This document shows positions 44,166 to 56,475 of a stretch of DNA of 64,000 nucleotides, one piece after another. Under the pieces are notes generated by a model that searched no databases, was not told the origin of the DNA, and saw nothing but the letters and a program-made list of their open reading frames with translations. Every line of letters starts with the position of its first letter. Within the stretch, counting starts at the first letter, position 1. Source of the stretch: Ulota crispa. Lineage: Eukaryota > Streptophyta > Bryopsida > Orthotrichales > Orthotrichaceae. The stretch covers positions 5,800,471 to 5,864,470 of the forward strand of contig OY987247.1 in assembly GCA_963920765.1 (NCBI GenBank). Direction: 5' to 3'. A program made the translations under genes and the position numbers.

Positions 44166-45116
44166 TAATCGGCCAATATCCTACATTCTCTTGGGCCATT
44201 CTCTTGGGCCAATTGGTTATGTAAAATCTTGGCTAAGCCTATAGAAAATAAGGAATATTCTTTTTTTTCCCTCTAAAATGGTCGGTTTTTTTCTTAAAGT
44301 TTTGAATTCAATTTGACAATTCTCAAAATCAATTGGCTAGCTTGTAACTAGGACACTTTTTTTGACAAATCTGTTTTCACCAGATTCAAAAAAAACGCAC
44401 GTAATTGGGGAATAAATGGAGGGAACAACTTTCATTAGTTGTCTTTGTCGCCAGTTGGCTATTTTTTGCCAAAAAATAAATGTGTTGCTTGTAACTAAAT
44501 GCCGGTACTCCCCCGTACATTGCTGGGAATGGGTTTGCGATTGCGATCTAAGCCTATTGGATGGCGGAAAGAGTGTTTTGTTTTGAGGGTGTTTCACGCG
44601 ATTTCTGGAGTTTGGGTAGGCTGGATGAATGTTCGGTGTTTGTTTGTTTGTTGCTTAGTGGTGAGTGATGTTTTTTCTGTTCGTGGAATCTACTACTAGT
44701 GTGGAAACGACAAAGATAACGTTGCTGATAGGATGAATGAATCTTGGTGCAAAAGATATGGGCTTCTTTTTCTTTTGGAGTTTTAATGGATATTTCTTTT
44801 GTTGTAGCAAGCACGTATTTTATTTATTGATCTTTTATGGTAATTTCTCCTACAAGTATTCAAGTCCCCCAAGAATTTAGCTTTGACAATATAGTGCATG
44901 GCACTTATAACCAATTAACTTGCCGCAACAAGAAATGTTAAAGCACAATATATACATTTATTCAATAGCTCAAAATTAGCAATTTCATGAACAAAAAGAA
45001 CAAATCTCAAGCTTTGTCTTGGTGATCTTCAATTCTTGAAATATTTTTTCAAAAAAAATAGAACCAAGGTTTGATCTTGATGATCTCGGATTTTTGATAA
45101 CTTTTATTTTGATTAA
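44166..45116. other. AT-rich intergenic DNA
   Basis: No gene. A short direct repeat TCTCTTGGGCCA occurs twice within 44186-44212. Confidence 0.4.
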
Positions 45117-45542
45117 GGCCCCTTTTATACTAGAAGTGAGAAGTTGTGAAGAAATCCTTCATGGGCCATGGCCTCGCTTTGAAAGGCTGGCCTTTAGAGG
45201 TAGAGACTTCTTGTTGTAGTGTAAAGTGGAAAGGGGCCACCAAAAACTTAAAAACTAAAAAAACATTTTTCTTTTTTAAGATTTTTTTTTCTGAGATTCT
45301 TGAAAAATAAGTTAGGCCCACCTATTTAGGTGGGCCTAACTATAATTCCGGGGACCCCAAACTTGTGCTTTTTCATTGCCACAAAGGACAAAAGTGTTGT
45401 CCACCTTATTTTCTCCTTTCCTTGTCCCTTGGAATAAAAATTCCCATCTAAAGTGAAGTTTCTTGGTCTTCTCAATTCTTGAAGTTTTCATTGGCTGAAA
45501 TTTTGCTCTCCATGGCTTCTTGACTCAAGTGTAAAGGGGGCC
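45117..45542. mobile_element. Tourist-like (PIF/Harbinger) MITE
   Basis: 426 bp with ends GGCCCCTTTTATACT and GGCCCCCTTTACACTTG and an exact TAA duplication (45114-45116, 45543-45545). A 26-bp inner palindrome centred near 45325 contains CCCACCTATTTAGGTGGG. Confidence 0.8.
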
Positions 45543-46807
45543 TAAGCAATAGAATGGCCACTCAAATTTGGGAGTTGCTAGTTACAAGTGTCATGCACTA
45601 TAGAACAATCAAAAGCACAACAACCTCAATTGAGAATCTTCCATAATTTTCAACTACAAGAATAAAAAAGTTGCAACATTTTGTAAGCAAACTCAACAAA
45701 ATGCTCATAATCAATTAGTACTTTCAAAATACAAATGATAGCTTAATTTCTAATACATATTTTGTTTGGACTTCTATACCTTCATTTTGTGATGATTATT
45801 TTTTATAATGAGAACATCACTTTTTTTTGAAAACCTCAATGTAAAATATTTAAGATTGAAATGTCATGTATTTAATATTGAGACATCTTGATAACACAAC
45901 ATTTTATGGGTTGCCAAAGTTGTCATATTAAAGAGGAAAATAGTTCTCTCATAAATTTACAAAATAGTAGTAAATACTCTATTAATGTATCTATGCCATT
46001 CCTTCATAATAAGAGAGCTAAAGAGGAATTGAATTGGCTTGAGTTTGGATTGAGAATTTATTTGGGAATAAATGACTTAAATCAAGTTGTAAGTTTTAGG
46101 TGGAGTTGGATTAGGTTGAGCTTGAATTGAATTTCCAAACATTATTGATTGGAAAGGTCTTAATAAAGGCTTGGGATTGCAATCAAGTAGTAGTTTGTAC
46201 TAAGAATGTTCTTTTTATAAAAGAGAGGGAATTTTGTTAGATGAATTAATGAAGACTTTAATCACGGAAAAGAGTACAATTGAGATTTTTTCATAAGAAA
46301 ACAAACGGGTTTGAGAAAATTTTGCACATAGTAACATTGACTTTTCTTCCCAATTTTGAGTTGCAGCAATTTTGAATCCAAAAGTATCTAATTTTCAAAT
46401 ATAATCCTTTGAACATTGTGCTTTATACAATTGTCACAAATGTGCTAGGTACATGATAAGGCAAATCTCTTTTTAAAAGACAAAGATTAGCATTCCAAAC
46501 AAGACAAAATATTTTGAATGAAGATGAGAAAAGTATAAGCTAGGTTTCATTTGCAATTTTCATTTTGTTTTAGTATTTGTAAGTCCTCATCAAGTGTATG
46601 TCAAAACATTGATTACAAATGTTTTTGAATCCATAGTTTTCATTAAAGCAAATTTAGCCCTATTTCTTACAAGAAAAACATCTATAAGAAGCATACATTA
46701 TGAGTCAAGTAGGCAAAAGAATTAAAGGTTGCATGTAACCAAGATGTAAATGAGTTGGGGCTTTTATCTAATGAAGAGTGAATCTAAAGTGATTAAAGTC
46801 AAAGAAA
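45543..46807. other. AT-rich intergenic DNA
   Basis: No gene, RNA or element end recognised. Confidence 0.4.
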
Positions 46808-46949
46808 CATTAAAAGAAAAAATTGTCCTAAATGACTGGTTCACTATAACTAAAATGTCCTAAACAACTATACAATGACTCAATTACAGTTGTTTGGGAC
46901 ATTTGTAGTTGTCATGAACCAATTGTTTAATTTAGGATTTCTTCTAGTG
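46808..46949. mobile_element. CACTA-like miniature element, worn left end
   Basis: 142 bp. The right end is the complement of CACTAGAAGAAATCCTAAAT; the left end is a decayed version (CATTAAAAGAAAAAATTG). The arms are inverted copies over about 65 bp, with CCTAAACAACT facing its like. Confidence 0.55.
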
Positions 46950-47784
46950 AAAAAGTGTAGTACTATAAGCTTTGTTTCACTAGAGCATATCTCTCAAAGT
47001 TTAAATTAAAGAACAATGTGAATAACTGTGAATATGTAGTGATTGCCATTATGATACATAGAAGAAAACCAATTCAAATAATAGGATTCACTTTTTGTGC
47101 TAGTCAAATGACATTTGGAAATTTCAAAAGAATTTTTGTGACTTTCTAAGATTTCCAAAGTATAAGCTCAACTTGAAAATGTCCAAAATAAAGGCCAAAT
47201 GGTTATAGACATTTTAAGTATAAACATGTGAGTTAACTTAACATGGAATATTTCAAAGGGCAAGATTTCACTAACCAATGCATGACGTCACAATTGACTA
47301 AATTTGGATTATGCAAAGTCCAAAAATATAATTGTCATGCAAAACATCATGAAAAACTTGTGCAAAACACTGAAAGATGGGTGTTATTCATTGAGAGATG
47401 TGCACAAACAATAAGACAAATGTGCAAAAAAATGAGCTTTCTGTCCAACATTGGGAGATCTCCCTATGTTTTTCACACATAAATATAAATATAAATATAT
47501 ATAGTATGTGCGCGCATGCAAGGCACATAGATATATAGATATAGTCAAGAAATTACTTAAGAGAGATTTGTTGATTACCAACAAATGTGCAATGAAAATT
47601 GATTTTTTGAGGCCCCTTGTCCTTTTTATCACCTCAAAATTATGCAAACCAAATTTGCCATTTTGTATCCCTCATGATCCAACACATCAATTGCCACTTT
47701 CAACAAGAACACATTTCTATACAACAATAAACAATGCATTTTAGTATGATAATATTATGAGCATTGATATTCACCATTCAATAT

Positions 47785-48035
47785 ATCACTATATTTGTTA
47801 AATTGGGAAAGGGTACATATTAGGACTTTTGCAGGTTGTACATGATCATGTACAACCGAGCTAGCAGCGTTTTTTTTGGTACATGTGCCTTCACTTGAGA
47901 GGAGGAATTTGCAAGGGAAAAAATCTTAGTGGCTCAGACTGAATTTAATACCTTTAAATCTAATTTGAGGTGACTATTCTGGATCAAGGTGAAGTACAAA
48001 GTGGGACCACTATTTTTCCCAATTTAACGAATATA
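47785..48035. repeat. TIR-bounded element with a perfect central palindrome
   Basis: The ends share about 20 bp in inverted orientation (GTTAAATTGGGAAA core). At 47835-47856 there is an exact 22-bp palindrome centred on TGATCA. The target duplication is unclear, so borders are approximate. Confidence 0.45.
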
Positions 48036-48289
48036 GCGTTATATATCTTTTATAGGAATCCTAGTAGCCTTGAAACTCCAATTTGAATGATGACATAAGT
48101 ATTATGATTTTTTTTTATCACTTGACTATATAAAGACTTTCTTAAATTTGATATTTGAAATAATGATATAACATCATTATAAAAGTATAATAAAGATACT
48201 TTTTTCTTGGCAAAAACTTGTAGCCAATAGTTGATAGTTCTTGATTTACAAAATGATGATGTTGATAGCCAAGAATCAATTATAAGATC

Positions 48290-48451
48290 CACTAGAAGAA
48301 AAACAACAATAAACAACTAAGTAATTTAGTTGTTGTGCAGTTATTGTGACCATATGTGACCATATAACAATTATGAAACGACTACATATGGTCACAATAA
48401 CTGCACAACAACTAAATTACTTAGTTGTTTATTGCCATTTTTCTTCTAGTG
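48290..48451. mobile_element. CACTA-like miniature hairpin element
   Basis: 162 bp, starting CACTAGAAGAAAAA and ending with the complement. The arms of about 70 bp are almost perfectly complementary around a loop of roughly 20 bp. CACTAGAAG is a typical CACTA (En/Spm) terminus. A 3-bp target duplication is not visible. Confidence 0.7.
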
Positions 48452-50050
48452 AGAGTACTTTAACAATAGAGGGAACCTTGATAGGAAAGTCAATATTATT
48501 CTATTTTATCTATAGCCAAAAATAATTTAGAAAGATGGCATTTAGTCTAAAAAGCAAGAAGAAAATTGTTCAAAAAATATTTGTTTGGAACAACACTAAT
48601 GAGTTTGAACCCAACTAATTACATCCTTTGGTCTCCAACAAAAAAAGTTGGCTTGATAAGAATTTGCATTGGCAAAAAAGAACTAAAAGATTGTTGAAAC
48701 AAAAGTGACCTAAGTACTTACTTTGTTCACTTATTCAACTACTTGTATTATACATATGCAACTTGTACTCAAAGATTTTTTTTGTCCTCAACAATTATGC
48801 CATATAACAAGACATTTGTCTTGTCTTCAACAAGGATGTTTGCTAATAGGCCCATGAATTCTATGCCATTGTCTATTTATGTATGAACAAAGAGTAAGCA
48901 AGCCTATTGCACATAAACCTTACTTCATTGGTTTGTAGACTAAGGTCTTTGATCATCAATTGCTCCCACTAACATTCACTTCCATCTTCTTATAGTTTTT
49001 TAAAAGTGAAAAGCAAAATGATTTGTCACTATGATAAAAAGGGTTTTAAAGTGAAGATTAAAAAAAACCACAAATCAAGCAAATTTTATATTAGAAAACA
49101 TGTTGCTCATCATGCAATGAAACAACTTGATCACTTGGCTTCAAGGACCTTATTCTATTATCCATTATTTCTTGCTTGCAAAAGTATGCAAGCTTGTAGC
49201 AACAAGGAAGATCTTCAAAAATGAAGAACCCTAAAAACATACATAATTATGTCAATACATTATTATTTTAGGGTCCAAAACATTAACTTTGTTAGGAAAA
49301 AAATTTTCCACAACAAAACTTGTTTCATCTTGATAAGATCAATGCCAATCACGTACATCTCTGGCAATCAAATTTTACAACTTTGAAACCTCTCATAAAG
49401 AAAGTATATTGATAAGGAGCATAGAGCATGTAACAAGCACTTACTACCTCTAGACACACACTAGTTTTTATAACAAAACCCGTTTCTAGAGTTTCAAGAA
49501 GAGCATCCCATCACTTCCATAGACTATTATAACTACCAATTATAACAACTTAGATTCCATCTTCAAGTTTGTTTGGAAAAGTACAACAAGAGTACAAGAC
49601 ATACAAATGATACAAGTGAAATGATCATCTCACACATGATTAAAATAAGTAAGTAGAACGTAAGGAGAACATTGCGACATGTAAGTTCCAAGCAAAAGTC
49701 TTGCACTGGTTGGTTACGACAACGAGATAACAACCCATACTATCCTAAAAATAATATGACCATCAATGAACTACCAAGCATAATGGACAATCATACTATA
49801 TACGTGTAATCATCACCAAATGAGTTCATAAAGATATCTCCGTCACACCAAACAGACATAAAAGAGACTGATTCAGAAGAGACTAATAAGAGTTTGTAAG
49901 GAAGCAGAGATGATTCGTGCAAAAACCAATGAGCACTATAAGAACTCCCAGGTACATACTCTTCTCTTGCTATCCATTAAAATATATACAATATTTTATT
50001 AATTTACCAAGTGATTGGTTTTCAGTTCCATACAGTGCTTCAAATTGTTA
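48452..50050. other. AT-rich intergenic DNA
   Basis: No gene is supported. Confidence 0.35.
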
Positions 50051-50377
50051 AGGTAGGAGGCTCATATTCTGCTCAGGCTCAAATTCGGTCCACTTTCTCA
50101 AATGTATCCCTTGGGTACATGCTATTTTTCATAGGTTTCAAAAATGTATAAGGAGTGTACATTTGAGAAGGTGAACCATTACAGAGCCCTATGGCCTTTT
50201 TCACTTCAAAATTTTATAACTAATTTCACAAAGTTCCAAAAAATATGAAACAACTTGGATTAGATGTCAATTCTTCTTGTCTTTCAAAGAAAATTTACTG
50301 AAAATTAGTTCTAAGAAGTTTCACCTCCCAAAATTCAGTTTCAACCCTTAGATGGTCCATTCATGAGCCTCCTACCT
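50051..50377. mobile_element. TA-flanked MITE, family 2 copy B
   Basis: 327 bp, ends AGGTAGGAGGCTCAT on both sides in inverted orientation, TA at 50049-50050 and 50378-50379. Inner and subterminal sequence match 11249-11716. It lies about 600 bp beyond the APC7 stop codon. Confidence 0.82.
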
Positions 50378-50968
50378 TACTGACATTGTAATTTAAGCAT
50401 TATGAGCATCTCCACTCCTCCTTGTTAAGTCACGTGCAAGCCTGAGAATGTTCTGCAGAGGATGAGAATCATAATGGCTGCAATCTGTGTTGGAATCTAT
50501 GGTGTCAGTGTATACCAGACTACCAGTTCAGAAAAAGGTTTTGAATGAAACAAGAAGTGGAGAATAAAAAAACCCTTAATTCCCAGGTGGCAATGCAAGC
50601 AAAAAAACAGCTCAACTCAATATACGGACAATCAGCAAACACATAACAGGATAAAACACTGATAATATTACCCTTTTCACTAAATAATCCATAGAAAAAA
50701 TGTACGAAGCCAAGAGGAAAAAACAAGTTGTAAGCGGTGGAGTGCAGAAAAGCCTCCTCCATGAAAGATACATTAAAGAATCTGTAAAAGGAGGAAAGTG
50801 AGGACGCTTGAAGGCTTGAATAAGGACAAAGTTTGATACCTCTGTACAAATGAAAAGAAACAGATACAATCTGCTCTTAATCTAACTGAAGCACATATTG
50901 TACAGTACATCCCACCACAAGTAGTAAAAAAAGTGGAGGGATTGAGTGTAACTTAATTCCTGGGCCTG

Positions 50969-53900
50969 CTACAAAAATTCACCTTCCTCTGCGTCTGCAT
51001 CTGCATCCTCTCCTTCGTTATCTTCTTCCTCTAGTGCATCTGGGTCTACACCCTTCATTTGCTTTTCCAGTCGCTCCAGACCTTTTCTAGCCGCATCATT
51101 TGCTGGATTGATGCTGCAGTAAAAAAAACAGAATTAAACGTCAATCTCAACATTGAACCTGAACTGAATAGGAGGAGAAACTATTCAAGAAAGAGGTGAA
51201 AAAAAAATGTGAAGGACTGTACCTCAAAGCAGTCTGATAATGTGACAAGGAATCGCCAAGTTTGTCAGTTGCAGCAAATATTTGTGCTAGCTTAGTGTGC
51301 ATAGCGTCATCTGTCCAGGTTTTCAGATACCGCTGCAGGAGCGATATGGCTTCTTCATTTCGGCCCTCCATGGCGTACAGGTCAGCCAAGGCAAGAACCG
51401 CCCCAAGATAAGTTGGCTCTAATCTCAATGCTGATTCATAAAACCTTCTTGCCTGCAAAAAATAGCAGTTTTCAGCACAAAATCGAGCAAATCACGTCCT
51501 GTGAAAACAAAAGAGAGAATATGCTGAGATATTGTATTTTTGTGTTTTTTGCTATTAAAGGCAGTACCTTTTCACGGCCGTCTGGATGATGGGCGTACAC
51601 ATCCCCAACCAACGTTAGGGCCTTGGCAGATTGAGGCATAGCTTTCATGGCTTCTCGAGCAGCGCAAAGGGCTTCCTTGTGCTTCGGGATTGCTAAATAC
51701 GCTCTAACCAATCCTGCCAGACACATCTGTCAACATTGCTGGTAACTGCAGCTTGAGACTGGACAAAGCAAATTGAGAAGTTCAAGAAAATGAAGAAGAA
51801 ACTAGGCCATGAGTATGAGAAATACACAATGCATCAGGGTGCTTTAAGTCCAAAGAACAGCGATATTGATGATTTACCTTGGTAAGACCGCAGGTCTGGT
51901 TTTAGTGATTGGGATTTTCTGAATGCCATTACAGCAGCCTCAGGTCGATTCAAAGTAAGCGAAATATTTCCCTGCGCAATTTGTGTTCAAAATAACACTC
52001 ATAAAGCAAAACTTACGGTGTGTACAGGTTTCCTAACAGTTGTCACGTACTATTGATGGTTGGTTTTGGCCAAGGTTGTTTACCTCGACAGGCACAACAA
52101 CAAGACGTCGAACAAGTCAAGCCAAATAGAGTCAAGGACACTTTTGACCTCCACAAGAGCTACTTCACATGAAGGATTTTAAGAATTTAGATACAACAAG
52201 GCTTCCACATGGCAATTCCTCCAAGCGTGTGTTCTTTTAAGGATGTGGACTGCGTCCACCCAAATACAGGTTAGGGTTTGGAGTTTCAGATATCAGGTTA
52301 AGGGCCTAAACTCAACACCCCCGTCTAATAAAATAAATCACCTGACCACTATCGTTGAGAGTTAAAAAAAGGTATAAGATGACAACCCACTTTTGAAATA
52401 TATGCAAGAACACTCACACGCATTGTCAATAAACTCGTACGTAAGAAAACTAGCTTCTGTATTGAAATCCAAAAAGCAATGCAAGTAACACACTCAACCA
52501 AGTAGCAACAGCCTCAAATTCTGAGATTAACTACAATGAACTGAAGTCCCAGAGATCAAGGGAGACCAATTACCTTCACGATGTAGGCGCTGGTATGTCT
52601 ATCGTCAACCCGCATGCTCTGTGAACCAGGCATACGAGCATATAATTTAGATTATGATCAAATGCTTGCAAGTCTCAGAAAATATCAACTAAAATTTTAT
52701 TACACAAGAAAGAACACATGCAAGGCTATCCAGTTACTACCCAGAAGATATCCGCTTACAAAGATATTGAAAACAACACACCAATGCCGGTTTTGCTTGT
52801 ACTAAGAAATTTGACATGGGAAACGAACTTCAAAATAAATCTCATCATAAAGCAATAAAACCTGGACATCGTCTACTGAAAGCTTCAAGAAGCTTCACTA
52901 TCTTCGCTTCAAAGAAACAGATCTCTACAATTTGGAAGAGGTGAAACACGAGAGATCATACTTTGTCAAGGTAGGTAAGAGCCCTGATTTTATCATCTCG
53001 CATTTCCCAATAAACAGCAGCAGCAACCCAAACCTCAGGCCTCGTCGAGTCAATGTTGAGAAGTTCATGGACCAGTCGGTTCAGTTCACTCTGATCTCCA
53101 CGGGTTCGTAGCAACATTGCATATTCATCCATACTGGATACATTGAATTGATCGATCTGCCTTGCCTGCTCAAGAGAACGACATCCCGTTCAGTAATAGA
53201 TTGACTAATGCTTTCGTAAGAGCCTAGGAGATGCTTTCAATGTTATAAATCTATAAAAAATCAATAAAAAAGAAACGGCAGTATTCAAAGTCGAGTAAAC
53301 ACCTTTTCAAAACTGTAAGCAGCTTCACTGTTCTTCATTAGAGCCATCTCTGCCTGCAGACATTGTGTTGAGCAGAATTTTTACAATTAACCAACATTAC
53401 ATTCAGGAGAAGGCCCAATGTATCTATCAAACGGGCATGACAGGAAACAATAAAGAAAAACACGTGTGAGATAGCACGTATGCTCACCTTTGCACTTTCA
53501 AGTAGAAGGTAAGAATTGTTAGGGAAGCGTTGTCCAAGACCGTTGAAATGCTCCAAACCTCCTGTATCATGTTAATACACAATAAAAAAAAAAAAATGAC
53601 CAAACCCATCAACAGATGCAAAAGAATGTGTCGAGCTTCTGGTAAGAAGCACAGAATACACTACAAGATGAACTCAATTCCTAAGCAAAGGTATGTAAGA
53701 TCACTTTAGTTCAAGTGGCAAAGCAATGAATATCTCTCTCCAACTCATAAGTATCAGCTAGCTGCACCAAGCATAATATCATACGGTCATACCTTTGTAG
53801 TCATGTGCTGCAATGCTGGAATGACCATCGGCGAGTTTCTGCAAGTTAATGCAGAGTAGGCCTACTATGTCAGTTCAAGAGAGGCAAAAAACGTCCATAA

Positions 53901-55929
53901 GCTGGGCCCACCAATGCCCCGAAAAATTAAGTCCACATGAAGAATGATGAAAAGACTTGCGACAAACACTAGACTTGAGAGATTCATATTCAAAAACGAA
54001 ACATAGAACTGTGCCAACACATTTATTGGAGGCATCCAATGACGGCTCTCATTTTCACAACTTCAAAAAACCGAAATAGCCTAAACGCTCCATGAAGTCG
54101 AAAGTTCTAAATAATAAAAAATACCTGCAGCCAGCGTACTGGCTCGAGATGATCAGTTGTTGAACGACTAATCTTGCCTGGCCCCTGCACAAGAAAATTG
54201 AAAACCTGTGAGTACCATGGAAGGTCCATAGCGCATCCGTGAAAAAGCCGTCTTTCACAAATAAAGAGTGCAACTGTCCATTTTACTACCAAAGTGTTCA
54301 ATCTCACCGGAGGAAAGAGCGCATGTATATCTTTCGATGAGATCCCTAATTCTGCCAAAGCAACGATAGCCTCTAGAACAAATGGACATTGCCTGCGTTA
54401 CATCACAACTCATTAATATAAACACAGGAGAGCAATAGCGAGACTAGTAATAATAACGAAAACGTGGTGATTACTTTGCATAAAGTCCCTTTTGAAGTTG
54501 TCAAAAATACAGAAACATCTCTTGACTTCCAGTTTCTCAACAAACCTCAGAGAAAAAACATTAACATGAAGATGTTGCAACACTCATGTAGATGAATGTT
54601 GTGGATTATCAGTGTGGATTACCTTAAACACTCCCGATATGATCCAGTAGCAACACGATCATAGCCTGTAAGTCGATACAGCTTAGCCAATGTCAGATTT
54701 ATACGAAGAGTCCTTGCCTTTGATGGAATACCCTCCATCTGCATTTCAAAAGAGAAACAGGGTGAATACATGCAAACGAAGCTTGCACACATCAATCTCG
54801 ACACATGATTCTCTGGATGGTCAACGAAATAAGATCCAATACTGAGGAGGCATGGAGTTTAACCTCTGAAAGTGCAGCTCGAGTGTCGTGCATAGCAAGA
54901 TGACAAAGCCCAATCTTGTATTTTACCTGATAACAGAAGCACACATCAAAATGTGAAAACTCATTCAAATCCATATTTGCTTGTATACAAAAAAGGAAAA
55001 CACAAACATAAACCTTTGAATCTGGAAACGTAACTTAAACTATGGACAGAAAGTAAATCCGTAGAAGTTTAACCGAATGAAAACCAGATCGTGAAAAACC
55101 CTAGGGAATCAGGAGTGGAATCCTAAACCCTAAAAAAGAATCACACCTCGTTCTCATTGATTTTGGAGTCCTGAGCTGAGCTGGCAGCCGAGGACGGCCT
55201 GGACTGCGCAGGAGTCCGAGTGCCGCTCAAAGGTTGCTTGGGAGTGGCACGACACAACTGAAGTGCCTGCCTGTACACATTCTGGCAGCAAGAGCACGCA
55301 ACTGCTCAACACAATCTCCAACACGATTGCACATTCTGTAACAAATGGCTTCACTCCAACAAAGTAACCAACATGCTAGCAATAGAAATGATCAAACAAG
55401 CAAACTCCATTTTCAAAAAGGTACGACGGTGGAGCTTACCAGGGCTCGGCAGAACTCCTTCCTACCATACAAAGCATCTCCATACAAAATCTACAGGAAA
55501 TCATCCACAACAAGCACATTCTCAAAATCTTAACAAAAAAAAAGCCAAAAACCTTGCTCCATATCATAAATGCTTATTGAAAAAATTCACAACATACAAT
55601 TTTTTTGCTTCCACATAACCACATTCCAAAGCAAAGATCGTTACCATACTCTCAGCGCGAGAACTGGGTGAAAGCTCGCCATTAGTAGAGACTAAGCTCA
55701 TCAAAAAACTGCCCTGCCATTTGAAACCACACACAAAGCAACAGTTTCAATAAAACCCTAACATTCACAAGAACCAAAAAAAAAACAAAAAAAATAATAT
55801 TCAAGCCAAAGAACCAATAGAATTACTACTACTACTACTACTACTCACCAGCATTTCCGCAGAGTCATGAAGGCCTTGCTCTATAAGGAAGGTCATCTGC
55901 TCCCGGAGCACTTCGATCGAGCTCCCCAT
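50969..55929 (-). CDS. APC7: Anaphase-promoting complex subunit 7 (TPR protein)
   Basis: 17 coding exons, 564 aa, all phases consistent: 55849-55929, 55645-55713, 55440-55490, 55147-55281, 54864-54926, 54623-54738, 54308-54392, 54125-54184, 53793-53838, 53488-53561, 53303-53353, 52962-53165, 52574-52618, 51878-51971, 51568-51713, 51223-51452, 50969-51113. APC7 is a tetratricopeptide scaffold in the TPR lobe of APC/C, the ubiquitin ligase for cyclins and securin. TPR helices fill most of the chain (e.g. LLESAKAEMALMKNSEAAYS, RPEAAVMAFRKSQSLKPDLR, ARRFYESALRLEPTYLG). A Ser/Thr/Pro/Ala-rich spacer lies at about residues 80-112, and the protein ends in GLERLEKQMKGVDPDA plus an acidic tail, a hallmark of plant APC7. 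The start MGSSIEVLREQMTFLIEQGL fits the family; length is close to Arabidopsis (about 558 aa). Confidence 0.96.
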
Positions 55930-55974
55930 TGCTTGCCTCTGCCCTTTTCTCTCAACTCTCGGGATACAAAGGAC

Positions 55975-56165
55975 CTGCCATCATCCAATCACCCAACTCA
56001 ATATATAAACAACCCAACTCAGTTCATCATCAGAAAACTACAAAACTCACACTTTCAGCTAAGTTACTGCAAGAACAAACATAACCTAACCTAACCCTAA
56101 TCCTAATCCAAAGATACGAGAGATGATCAGCATTTTCAACACAAGGAATGGTACGAGAAGCGCAC
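55975..56165 (-). other. Probable 5'-UTR intron of APC7
   Basis: Donor CATCAG|GTGCGC at 56166/56165 and acceptor GGCAG|GTCC at 55975/55974 bound a 191-bp intron 45 bp upstream of the ATG. This places a non-coding first exon upstream of 56166. It needs transcript support. Confidence 0.45.
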
Positions 56166-56475
56166 CTGATGAGCATCTGCAACGGGCAATGTCTACAATG
56201 GATAGTGCAGTGACAGGATACAATTAATTAGGGTTTCTGAAGGGAACTGGAGAAGGGAAATGCCGAAGTGAGTGATTCGAGTTTAGAGTTGTCGATTCAA
56301 AGGTTTTCCATTCAAGCTTCAAGCCAAAAAGAAGCAAACCAAAGCTTCGTCGGTTCTCCTGAAAACGCTCATCGGAATGTCCTGCTTGGTGGTTCATGTG
56401 GAAAGGAGCGGGCGCGGGTCGGGAGAAGCCGGGAATAACGGGGGCGAGGCTCGAGTTTGAATTGGGGGGCGCCAC

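Noticed and set aside
56224-56475. 83-residue minus-strand frame upstream of APC7 as an N-terminal extension or upstream ORF
   Set aside because: Its first codon is GTG, it is separated from the APC7 start by a probable intron, and the APC7 N-terminus already matches the family.
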